Shown here one piece after another: positions 7,750 to 13,903 of a DNA stretch of 16,881 bases. This DNA is from an uncultured Clostridium sp. (GTDB taxonomy: Bacteria; Bacillota; Clostridia; TANB77; CAG-508). The notes under the pieces were generated by a model. It saw only the letters and a list, made by a program, of their open reading frames with translations, was not told the origin of the DNA and did no database searches. The stretch's first letter is position 1. Every line of letters starts with the position of its first letter. The stretch is from positions 1 through 16,881 of the forward strand of contig USAE01000035.1 in assembly GCA_900552655.1 (NCBI GenBank). The letters are read 5' to 3'. The position numbers were made by a program, and so were the translations under genes.

Positions 7750-7778
7750 TTGCCCTTTTTGATTTGCTTATATATTAT
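7750..7778 (+). promoter_or_regulatory. Possible promoter of the protease operon
   Basis: TTGCCC (7750-7755) and TATTAT (7773-7778) are 17 bases apart, upstream of the protease start in the 128-base gap after the regulator. Matches to the sigma-A consensus are 4/6 and 5/6; in such AT-rich DNA this is weak support. A short inverted repeat, GGCT-N7-AGCC, lies at about 7789-7803. Confidence 0.3.
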
Positions 7779-7837
7779 TAAAAATTCAGGCTAAATTACA
7801 GCCAAAAAAATATATAAAAGAAAGGAGACAGTATATT

Positions 7838-8779
7838 ATGAAGACAAACAAGTTATTAAAATTAGTTAGTATTATTAGTATTTTTACAGTGTTTTTATCT
7901 ATTTTAATTTATCCATCATTTTCAAATGCACAAAGTAATACAAAAGAGATAAAAGAATTAGAGAATATTGAGAAAAATTTGAAAGAAGAAAACAGCTTCG
8001 TAGTAATTGATGCTAAAACTCAAGAAGTAGTAGATGAAATTACCACTGAAGAGCTATCAATGAAATCTCGTTCAATTACTACGAACCATACTGACCCATA
8101 TAAAGTACCATTAAGAAAAAGTAATAATATTTCTTCAAGAGTAATTATCGGAGGAGATGAAAGAACAGAAGTTTCACATCCTTATAATGAAATAGCATAT
8201 TTAGAAATAAATATGTCTGAAAAGGTTTGGTGTGGAACTGCTGTAATGGTATATAAAAATTTAGCAGTGACAGCGGCACATAATATATTTAATGGAACAT
8301 TAGCAACTGGAACAGAAGTTTTTCCAGAAAGAGTAGAAGGCAACGCACCTTATGGTTCAGCTTTAGTTTATCAATATGTATTATCGAAATCTTATTATGA
8401 AAATCTTGATGATAATGAGGATTGGTGCTTATTAATTTTAGATAGGAATATAGGAGAACAAAGTGGCTGGCAAGGAATTGCGTATTCAGACGACTATTCT
8501 TACTATGCAAATGGAGAAAATGTAAATGTTACAGGTTATCCAGAGGAAAAAGGAGTCAGACAGTATACTGCTACAGGACCTGTAAAAATAGCAAATAATA
8601 ATTTTTTATATTATGATATAGATAGTACAGGAGGACAAAGTGGAGGAGCTGTGTATGACAAAAATGGATATGTAATAGGTGTTCATAAAGGTGGGTCAAA
8701 CAATCCATTCATTCCATGGAATAGAGGATCTAATATAAATAAAGAACGATTTGAGATAATTGTATCATATATGAATTAG
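7838..8779 (+). CDS. Secreted trypsin-fold serine protease, V8/glutamyl-endopeptidase type (S1B)
   Basis: This 313-residue precursor has a signal peptide (basic KTNK, hydrophobic 9-28, likely cut after SNA at 31). A charged pro-region follows to about 101, then a chymotrypsin-fold protease. The catalytic triad is visible as H148 in TAAHN, D195 in DNEDWCLLIL and S268 in GGQSGGAVY. VIIGGDERTEV after R101 matches the mature N-terminus of Glu-specific proteases such as BL-GSE, suggesting zymogen cleavage there. Family members usually cleave after Glu or Asp; the specificity here is inferred. A good AAAGGAG site precedes the ATG, and the next gene starts 12 bases after the stop, so protease and Ig-like protein should be co-expressed and both act outside the membrane. 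Confidence 0.9.
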   Translation: MKTNKLLKLVSIISIFTVFLSILIYPSFSNAQSNTKEIKELENIEKNLKEENSFVVIDAKTQEVVDEITTEELSMKSRSITTNHTDPYKVPLRKSNNISSRVIIGGDERTEVSHPYNEIAYLEINMSEKVWCGTAVMVYKNLAVTAAHNIFNGTLATGTEVFPERVEGNAPYGSALVYQYVLSKSYYENLDDNEDWCLLILDRNIGEQSGWQGIAYSDDYSYYANGENVNVTGYPEEKGVRQYTATGPVKIANNNFLYYDIDSTGGQSGGAVYDKNGYVIGVHKGGSNNPFIPWNRGSNINKERFEIIVSYMN

Positions 8780-8791
8780 GAGAGGATATAC

Positions 8792-9328
8792 ATGAAAAGA
8801 AATAATAAAATAATATTGATATGTGGATTACTACTTATAATATTAATAGTATTAGCTACTTTTTTGTATAGCAAAAATGGTAAGGAGCATGAAAATATAG
8901 TAGTTCTTAATGCAGTAAATGATACAAATGTGGATATGGTAGATAGATATGCCAATTTAACATCAGAAGAAATTGATAAATTAACTTCAGAAAGAACTTT
9001 AGATAAAGTTAGTATGGAAATAAAAGAAGGAACGCTAACAAATAAAGGAGCTACAATTATAATTACAGATAGAAATGAATTACCATATTCATATGGGGAG
9101 GCATATAAACTAGAAAAATTAGAAAAAAAAGAATGGAAAGCATTATGGAATATCTACTATGCGAAGAATGATATAGGGTACATTATAGGAAGAGATGGAA
9201 ATACAGAAATAGACTTAAATTGGGAAGAATACTATAAAGAATTAGAAAAAGGAAAATATAGAATACTTATGCAAGTAATTCCAGGAGATGATAATACAAT
9301 AATTTCTACAGAATTTGAAATAAAATAA
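8792..9328 (+). CDS. Membrane-anchored protein with bacterial Ig-like domain (copy 1)
   Basis: The 178-residue protein has an N-terminal hydrophobic helix (about 6-25) without a clear lipobox, so it is probably a membrane-anchored external protein. A linker (about 34-75, ENIVVLNAVNDTN... TLDKVS) is followed by one bacterial Ig-like domain of the Big_14-like type (about 75-178). This domain has the characteristic run LTNKGATIIITDRNELPYSY, then YKLEKL, W-K, IGRDG, LNWEEYY, LEKGKYRI and EFEIK. It is co-transcribed with the protease (12-base gap) and is followed by a strong terminator. Such domains are often found in Firmicute surface proteins; the ligand is unknown. The linker is almost identical, at DNA level, to that of the next gene. 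Confidence 0.75.
   Translation: MKRNNKIILICGLLLIILIVLATFLYSKNGKEHENIVVLNAVNDTNVDMVDRYANLTSEEIDKLTSERTLDKVSMEIKEGTLTNKGATIIITDRNELPYSYGEAYKLEKLEKKEWKALWNIYYAKNDIGYIIGRDGNTEIDLNWEEYYKELEKGKYRILMQVIPGDDNTIISTEFEIK
8891..9012 (+). repeat. 122-base near-identical direct repeat, copy 1 (linker of Ig-like gene 1)
   Basis: This matches 9550-9671 with three differences by my count. It encodes the linker between the membrane helix and the Ig-like domain. Flanking parts of the two genes are clearly more diverged, so the repeat looks like a recent duplication tract or gene conversion. Confidence 0.85.
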
Positions 9329-9373
9329 AAAACAAATAAAAAGTAGTATTAAACTACTTTTTATTTGTTTTTT
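9327..9373 (+). terminator. Strong intrinsic terminator after Ig-like gene 1
   Basis: A perfect 21-bp stem (9327-9347 with 9353-9373) encloses a 5-base loop, ATTAA. The GC part is AGTAGT/ACTACT, and the 3' arm ends in a T-run. It overlaps the stop codon of the preceding gene and separates the protease unit from copies 2 and 3. The A-tract on the other side allows function on both strands. Confidence 0.85.
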
Positions 9374-9374
9374 A

Positions 9375-9403
9375 TTGCGATATTAGCAAAAGAGTGATAT
9401 AAA
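9375..9403 (+). promoter_or_regulatory. Sigma-A-like promoter for Ig-like genes 2 and 3
   Basis: TTGCGA (9375-9380) and TATAAA (9398-9403) are separated by 17 bases, right after the terminator and 27 bases before the next ATG. A separate promoter is expected here because the preceding terminator should block read-through. Confidence 0.55.
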
Positions 9404-9429
9404 TAACTAAAAAATAAGAGGTGATATGT

Positions 9430-9981
9430 ATGAAAAAAACATGTATAAAAGGAATTACTATAATGGTAACTATTTTATTAATAGTTATTGTAGGAGTTTG
9501 CTTATATAATAAATTCAGTAAAAAAGATGATAATAATATAGCTAAAAATGAAAATATAGTAGTTCTTAATGCAGTAAATGATACAAATGTGGATATGGTA
9601 GATAGGTATGCCAATTTAACATCAGAAGAAATTGATAAATTAATGTCAGAAAGAACTTTAGATAAAGTTAGCATAGAAATAGAAGAGGGAACATTAACAA
9701 ATAAAGGGGCTACAATTGTGATTAAAGATTATAATGAGTTACCATATAGCTATGGAGAATATTATCATATAGAAAAATTAACGAATGGAGAATGGAAAGA
9801 ACTAAAAAGTATAGATCATAATATAAATGATGTAGGACATATAATAGGTAGGGATGGACAAACAACAATTGACTTTAATTGGGAAAAAGCATATGGAAAA
9901 TTAAATCCTGGTAAATATAAATTTGTTATGGAAATAGATTATGATATACCAAAAGTTTCTACAGAGTTCGAAATAAAATAA
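9430..9981 (+). CDS. Membrane-anchored protein with bacterial Ig-like domain (copy 2)
   Basis: This is a paralogue of the previous gene with the same layout: a basic N-terminus and hydrophobic helix (about 5-24), the ENIVVLNAVNDTN linker, and an Ig-like domain with LTNKGATIVIKDYNELPYSY, IIGRDG, FNWEKAYGKL, PGKYKF and EFEIK. ATG at 9430 is preferred over the in-frame GTG at 9421 because AGAGGTG (9417-9423) serves it at good spacing. The 183-residue product differs from copy 1 mainly in the membrane helix and the Ig-like domain, while the linker is nearly identical. It has its own promoter and precedes copy 3 by 17 bases. Function is unknown; a surface or protease-related role is inferred from context. 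Confidence 0.75.
   Translation: MKKTCIKGITIMVTILLIVIVGVCLYNKFSKKDDNNIAKNENIVVLNAVNDTNVDMVDRYANLTSEEIDKLMSERTLDKVSIEIEEGTLTNKGATIVIKDYNELPYSYGEYYHIEKLTNGEWKELKSIDHNINDVGHIIGRDGQTTIDFNWEKAYGKLNPGKYKFVMEIDYDIPKVSTEFEIK
9550..9671 (+). repeat. 122-base near-identical direct repeat, copy 2 (linker of Ig-like gene 2)
   Basis: Partner of 8891-9012; see that entry. The three differences found change one residue (Thr to Met) in about 41. Confidence 0.85.
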
Positions 9982-9998
9982 TTAAGAGGAAGCAAAAC

Positions 9999-10489
9999 AT
10001 GAAAGATAAAAGGAAAATATTATATATAGGTATAGTTTTAATAGTAATAATGTGTATTGCTATTTGTATAAGTATAATTCAATCTTCAAAGAAAAAGGAT
10101 AAAGATCCTACAAATTATTTAAATAATACTGTAATGGAAAAAAAGAAAATGAGCAAAGTGTAGATAATGTTTCAATGTATGTAAAAAAAGATTCAATAAC
10201 ACCCAAAGGGGCTATAATAGTTATTGAAGATAAAAATAGTCAATTTTTTACTTATTCAGATGGTTATTTTATAGAAGTATTAAAAGATGACCAATGGATA
10301 AAACTAAATGAAACAGAAAAGTTTTGGAATGATTTTGTATATGTTCCTGATGAGAATGGAATATTAAGTATGCAACTAGACTGGACTAAAAAATATGGAG
10401 CCTTAGAAAATAATAAATATAGAATAGGCATGATAATTGGTAATGAACAAATACAAGATAATATTTATGCAGAATTCGAAATAAAATAG
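9999..10489 (+). pseudogene. Third Ig-like-domain membrane protein, split by a frameshift at A_AAA_AAG
   Basis: From ATG 9999 (AAGAGGA site) the frame gives a basic start, a hydrophobic helix (about 6-27) and a charged linker, then stops at 10161-10163 after 54 residues. The -1 frame continues as ENEQSVDNVSMYVKKDSI, then an Ig-like domain (TPKGAIIVIEDKNSQFFTYS ... LDWTKKYGALENNKYRIGM ... EFEIK) to 10489. The switch coincides with seven As and a G at 10138-10145. Read in the zero frame this is A_AAA_AAG (10139-10145), the classical -1 slippery heptamer. It could therefore be a one-base-deletion pseudogene, a phase-variable tract, or a programmed frameshift giving both a short anchor peptide and the full protein of about 163 residues. 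It lacks the long linker shared by copies 1 and 2. Another ATG at 10175 would give only the soluble domain. Confidence 0.7.
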
Positions 10490-10854
10490 AAAAATAAAAA
10501 AATAATCTCCATTAATTGAACATGGAGATTATTTTTTTTGTGCATTATAGAAAATCCCAAAATAAACGAATGCCAAGGTTCCTCAAGCCATCTCCATTTA
10601 TTACAAGGGTAATTAATAGTTAAAGGACCATACACTCGTTGATATTTATCTTCTAAATCTTTTAATTCTTGGCAATATTTTCTGTGTAAACACAATGCTT
10701 TAGAATCAGTAGGATGAGTGTCTAAATATAATGCAATATCATTTACAGCAAAAGCATAACATCTTATTTTTTGTAATAATTCACCTTGTAAAGCGCAGTT
10801 ATTAGTTGGTTTACATTCGCACTTACAAGTGCATTCCATATTTTCATTTAACAT
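10465..10854 (-). CDS. cotJB: Spore coat protein CotJB, C-terminus replaced by element sequence
   Basis: CotJB is a small spore-coat component made in the mother cell together with CotJA and CotJC. Residues 1-94 carry the family pattern: LLQKIRCYAFAVNDIALYL, DTHPTD, LEDKYQRVYGPLT and WRWLEEPW. The preceding Cys-rich N-terminus (CTCKCECK) is unusual. After W94, whose codon lies in the attR core (10573-10575), the frame runs into the element and adds 35 foreign residues (HSFILGFSIM...), through a terminator, to a stop at 10465. Excision would instead give PWEGGILNVDL and a 105-residue protein ending in the family-typical PWPWE. The gene overlaps cotJA by seven bases. The fused form lacks the native tail and is uncoupled from cotJC. 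Confidence 0.9.
   Translation of the reverse strand: MLNENMECTCKCECKPTNNCALQGELLQKIRCYAFAVNDIALYLDTHPTDSKALCLHRKYCQELKDLEDKYQRVYGPLTINYPCNKWRWLEEPWHSFILGFSIMHKKNNLHVQLMEIIFLFFYFISNSA
10496..10539. terminator. Bidirectional intrinsic terminator at the right end of the element
   Basis: A stem of up to 17 bp (10496-10512 with 10522-10538, core ATCTCCAT/ATGGAGAT) encloses a 9-base loop, with T-runs on both strands. It ends the Ig-like operon on the plus strand. On the minus strand it lies downstream of the interrupted cotJA-cotJB, so it would stop cotJ transcripts from reaching cotJC while the element is in place. Confidence 0.85.
10553..10595. other. attR: right junction of the serine-recombinase element
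   Basis: The inner half-site 10553-10573 pairs with 4855-4875 as an imperfect inverted repeat (15 of 21). The shared core GCCA is 10572-10575. The outer half (10576-10595) is cotJB coding sequence for LEEPW on the minus strand. Confidence 0.8.
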
Positions 10855-11195
10855 TTATTACACCCCTTTCCAATTTCATTTCTAGATTCTATATAATTAA
10901 TTTGTTGCATAGATTGGCATGGTGAATAAGGACTAACTAATTCAGGGAAAATAGTTCCCATTTTTAGACCAATACAAGGTTTAAATGTTTTATCAATATA
11001 TTGGATTGGAACATAACTTTGACCAAGCATTGGGTTATCTGGAAAAACATTAGCTTCTTCATCAAAACCACAAGAACAACTATTATAATTATCTTCTACA
11101 TAAGAACTAACAGAATCACATTTAGTTTCTAACATATCTGTAGAATTTTCTCTGCTATTGTTCATACAATAACATTTTGGATATCTTCTGAACAT
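10848..11195 (-). CDS. cotJA: Spore coat-associated protein CotJA
   Basis: This is the first cistron of the cotJ operon. The 115-residue product has the CotJA core near its middle and end: LGQSYVPIQYIDKTFKPCIG, then LKMGTIFPELVSPY, and the terminal Cys cluster GKGCNKC. The N-terminal half is Cys- and Ser-rich (KCYCMNN, NSCSCGF) and longer than in Bacillus CotJA, which consists mostly of the core. An AAAGGAGGAATAAA site leads to the ATG at 11195. The stop overlaps cotJB. CotJA, CotJB and CotJC form an interacting coat unit in Bacillus, expressed under mother-cell control. Here the first gene is intact and the operon is broken downstream. Confidence 0.85.
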   Translation of the reverse strand: MFRRYPKCYCMNNSRENSTDMLETKCDSVSSYVEDNYNSCSCGFDEEANVFPDNPMLGQSYVPIQYIDKTFKPCIGLKMGTIFPELVSPYSPCQSMQQINYIESRNEIGKGCNKC

Positions 11196-11217
11196 ATTTT
11201 ATTCCTCCTTTTATAAC

Positions 11218-11225
11218 ATTATATG
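11218..11225 (-). promoter_or_regulatory. cotJA: Candidate mother-cell -10 box upstream of cotJA
   Basis: The minus strand reads CATATAAT here, resembling the -10 element of sigma-E/sigma-K promoters (CATA-type), about 23 bases upstream of the cotJA start. No clear sigma-E -35 is visible at the expected distance, so the call rests mainly on the -10 match and on known mother-cell control of cotJ in Bacillus. Confidence 0.45.
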
Positions 11226-11271
11226 AATAAAACGAAAAATTGCGACAAAAGTATACAATTAAAAGCAAATA

Positions 11272-11325
11272 GAATAAAAAAACGCTATTTAAAACTTACA
11301 CAAAATAAGTAAAAATAGCGTTTAA
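11272..11325 (-). terminator. Intrinsic terminator of tmcAL
   Basis: Arms AAACGCTATTT (about 11279-11289) and AAATAGCGTTT (about 11313-11323) pair, with an inner ACTTA/TAAGT stem. On the minus strand the hairpin is followed by seven Ts. It lies just after the tmcAL stop and insulates cotJA from it. Confidence 0.75.
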
Positions 11326-11330
11326 ACAAA

Positions 11331-12560
11331 TTATAAAGTAACAATTTTCTTAGTATAATCTAAATTAGCAGTAGAATTATTGCTATAAGCTAAAGTATAA
11401 ATATTTGTTGCTAATATATCTTTATTCAACATATATTTATAAGTTTTATTATTAGAAGAATCTAAAAAATTTTTAACAGAAGTTATTAAAGTAATTTTAG
11501 GGTTAGCCTTATAAATTTCAGAAATAAGTTCTTTCCCTTGTGGAGAATAACCAAGAATTCTAGCATATGGAATATTTTTACGAGAAAGGTACATATCCTT
11601 TTTTGTTATATTTAATAAAATATATAATAATATTCGCTGAATACGTGTATGAGTGTACCTTTTAGACTTTATCATATTAATTAATTCAGATAAATTATTA
11701 CAAGAATTACTTGCATTTTTTATAGCATTTTCTAGACCTTCTGTTACTTCTGGAAAATTCTTTATATCATCTGCAGATAATCTCCTAATTGCATATAAAA
11801 TTTCTTTTTCAAACTTAGAAATATCAATAACCAAATGGCCTTCTTCAATTTCATTCATTAATAAATTGTAAGAAGAGGCAGGAACAACTTTTCTTATATC
11901 ATTAAATTGTTCGTTAATAATCATATTTCTAATGGCTGTAGCGCTTGCATATTCGTCAACAATACAATTGCTATTATAAAAAACTTTTTCGCGTTTTACA
12001 GAAATAGGAGAAATATGAGATTTGTATTTTTTTAAAGCTTTTAAATATTCTATAGCAAGAGTGTTATTAGGTTGATTTAGAATATTTAAATATTTTTTAT
12101 CGTTTAAATATAACAATATAGCATTTTCTCTAGCTTTAGGAAAAGATAAGCCTTTCTTTGATTCTGAATTTAAAAATTCCAAATATTGTTTAGGCTCTTC
12201 ATGTAAAACAGAAGAAATTCTATTTAAAACATTTATATCTGAATTTTCCGAACCAAAAGAAATTGTATCTACAATTTTTAAAGAATTTAAAAGTTTTATA
12301 GCTCCTTCAGCAAAATTTTCAGCACTAGAAATAGAATATACTGTAGGAAGCTCTAGAACTAAATCAACTCCACTTTTTAAAGCCATTTCGGCCCTAATCC
12401 ACTTATTTACAATAGAAGTATTTCCTCTTTGAACAAAATTACCACTCATAACACAAACACTATATTGTGCATCACATATTTTTTTAGACTTTTCTAAATG
12501 TAAAAGATGACCATTATGAAATGGATTATATTCAGCAATAATTCCTAAAACTTTTGACAT
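11331..12560 (-). CDS. tmcAL: tRNA(Met) cytidine acetate ligase (TmcAL, YlbM family)
   Basis: The enzyme activates acetate with ATP and acetylates the wobble cytidine of elongator tRNA-Met (N4-acetylcytidine), aiding accurate AUG decoding. The 409 residues are of normal family length. The nucleotidyltransferase-like N-terminus has GIIAEYNPFHNGH with the HxGH motif at 15-18, VCVMSGNFVQRGN (about 36-48) and LELPTVYSISSAENFAEGA. The SATAIRN motif near 205 is also conserved. An AAGGAGA site precedes the ATG. It is divergent from rnhA across an 85-base gap and is followed by its own terminator. Nothing in it looks damaged. Confidence 0.93.
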   Translation of the reverse strand: MSKVLGIIAEYNPFHNGHLLHLEKSKKICDAQYSVCVMSGNFVQRGNTSIVNKWIRAEMALKSGVDLVLELPTVYSISSAENFAEGAIKLLNSLKIVDTISFGSENSDINVLNRISSVLHEEPKQYLEFLNSESKKGLSFPKARENAILLYLNDKKYLNILNQPNNTLAIEYLKALKKYKSHISPISVKREKVFYNSNCIVDEYASATAIRNMIINEQFNDIRKVVPASSYNLLMNEIEEGHLVIDISKFEKEILYAIRRLSADDIKNFPEVTEGLENAIKNASNSCNNLSELINMIKSKRYTHTRIQRILLYILLNITKKDMYLSRKNIPYARILGYSPQGKELISEIYKANPKITLITSVKNFLDSSNNKTYKYMLNKDILATNIYTLAYSNNSTANLDYTKKIVTL

Positions 12561-12577
12561 ATTTATATCTCCTTATA

Positions 12578-12606
12578 TTGTAGTATAAACAAATTATTGA
12601 TATAAT
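12578..12606 (+). promoter_or_regulatory. Candidate promoter of rnhA in the tmcAL-rnhA divergent gap
   Basis: TTGTAG (12578-12583) and a perfect TATAAT (12601-12606) are 17 bases apart, 40 bases before the rnhA ATG. The -35 is weak (3/6). On the minus strand TATACT (12587-12582) could be the tmcAL -10, giving overlapping divergent promoters. Confidence 0.5.
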
Positions 12607-12645
12607 ATCATAAAATGGTAAAAATTACAAATATAGGAGATAAAT

Positions 12646-13080
12646 ATGGAAGAAATAACAATATATACAGATGGTGCTTGTTCTGGAAATCCAGGTCCAG
12701 GTGGATGGGGAGCAGTTCTTATGTACAAAGGAAATAAAAAAGAAATATCTGGAGGAAAAAAGAATACAACTAACAACGAAATGGAAGTAACAGCAGTTAT
12801 AGAAGCTTTAAAAAATTTAAAATATCCATGCAGTGTTAAATTATATAGTGATAGCGCATATGTGGTTAACTGCTTTAAACAAGGTTGGATATTTAACTGG
12901 AGAAAAAATGGGTGGAAGAACGCTTCTAAAGAACCAGTAAAAAATAGAGAGTTGTGGGAAGAACTATACGAACTTACACAAAAACATAGTGTGGAATTTA
13001 TAAAAGTAAAAGGCCATAGTGACAACGAATACAATAATAGATGCGACGAGCTAGCAAGGAATGCTATAAAAGAACTTTAG
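12646..13080 (+). CDS. rnhA: Ribonuclease HI
   Basis: RNase HI cuts the RNA strand of RNA-DNA hybrids, removing R-loops and primers in the cytoplasm. The 144-residue protein is of typical length and has all four catalytic carboxylates: D9 in YTDGACSGNPGPGGW, E47 in TTNNEMEVTAV, D69 in LYSDSAYVV and D134 in NRCDELARNA. H124 in VKGHSDNEYNN is the conserved assisting His, and WIFNWRKNGW is part of the basic handle region. An AGGAGA site precedes the ATG, and a TATAAT promoter lies upstream. The next gene starts 20 bases downstream. Confidence 0.97.
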   Translation: MEEITIYTDGACSGNPGPGGWGAVLMYKGNKKEISGGKKNTTNNEMEVTAVIEALKNLKYPCSVKLYSDSAYVVNCFKQGWIFNWRKNGWKNASKEPVKNRELWEELYELTQKHSVEFIKVKGHSDNEYNNRCDELARNAIKEL

Positions 13081-13100
13081 AATAACTAGGGGCGAACAAG

Positions 13101-13881
13101 ATGAAATATGCAATAATTAGCGATATACATGGTAACTATACAGCATTTGTAGAGTGCTTAAATAAAGAAAATAGAAAAATTAAACATTGACGAAATTATA
13201 TTTTGTGGTGATTATATAACAGATTTTCCAGAACCACATGATGTATTAAAACTAATAAAGGAATGTGAAAAAAACTTTAAATGTCATATTATTCGTGGAA
13301 ATAGAGAAGAATATATATGCAATTTTAATAAAGACAAAAATTTGGAAAATATAAATGTAAGAAAACGAAGTAATGTTATGTGTACATATAATTTGCTAAC
13401 AAAGGAAGATTTAGAATGGTTGGAAAACTTACCAGAAACGTTAGAAATAGATATAGGAAACGAAAATAAAATATATGTTTCACATCAATTAAACACAGAA
13501 AATATAAAGAATTGTAAATATAAAATATTTGGTCATGCACATAAACAATTTAATTTTAGAAAAGAAGGTATAACGTATATAAATCCTGGTTCTATTGGAA
13601 TATCAACAGATATGGGCGTAATTGGAGCACAATTTTCTACTTTAGAAATAACCAATGAAATGGAAAAGATTGAAGAATACAAAATTAAATATGACATTAA
13701 CCCAGTAATAGATAAACTAAAAAAATCAACATTATATAAAGATAGAATAAAATGGGGAAAAGTATTAGAAAGTCAATTAAAAACTGGAATAGATATACCT
13801 AAAAAATGTAAAGAAGAATATATAAAATTAATATGTTATGTTTACCCTAAATATTGTTTATTTATGCAAAACATGGTATAA
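13101..13881 (+). pseudogene. YfcE/MJ0936-like metallophosphoesterase, disrupted by one frameshift
   Basis: Translation from ATG 13101 (GGGGCGAA upstream) begins MKYAIISDIHGNYTAFVECL, with the D8-x-H10 metal motif, then stops at 13188-13190 after 29 residues. The continuation in the next frame starts near 13174 (EKLNIDEIIFCGDYITD) and runs to 13881. It carries the remaining motifs: GD, RGNRE, GHAHKQ and NPGSIG. One base too many in the A-rich stretch 13160-13173 explains the break. With it removed the protein would have about 259 residues. The C-terminal 100 residues beyond NPGSIG are an extension without a recognised domain. It may be a true pseudogene or an assembly or read error at an A-run. 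It sits between rnhA and coaE in one apparent transcript. Confidence 0.8.
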
Positions 13882-13903
13882 TAATAACGTGGGAGGTAGG
13901 CGT

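Larger units (their letters stand above)
4851..10575. mobile_element. 5.72-kb large-serine-recombinase element inserted in cotJB
   Basis: The element splits the minus-strand cotJ operon between codons 94 and 95 of cotJB. Both ends share GCCA (4851-4854, 10572-10575). Deleting 5,721 bases between the two copies restores CotJB as ...LEEPWPWEGGILNVDL, whose coding end overlaps the cotJC ATG. The reciprocal circle junction joins half-sites 10553-10573 and 4855-4875, which match as an inverted repeat at 15 of 21 positions around a central CA, as expected for a serine-integrase attP. Cargo: integrase and a 40-codon ORF (minus), then a Spo0A-like regulator, a secreted protease and three Ig-like-domain proteins (plus). 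There are no conjugation, replication or phage structural genes. It may be a static intervening element or one excised in development. Confidence 0.88.

Noticed and set aside
8289..8510. Open frames on the opposite strand of the protease and of the Ig-like, receiver and EndoQ genes
   Set aside because: They lack ribosome sites and recognisable domains and lie wholly within better-supported genes.
11239..11250. Spo0A-box-like sequence (minus strand TTTTGTCGCAA) upstream of cotJA
   Set aside because: It matches only part of the 0A-box consensus (the final AAA is CAA-shifted), and cotJ is expected to be a mother-cell sigma target, so one imperfect copy is not enough.
12594..13034. 146-codon antisense frame over rnhA
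   Set aside because: RNase HI on the other strand has all catalytic residues; the antisense frame is its shadow.
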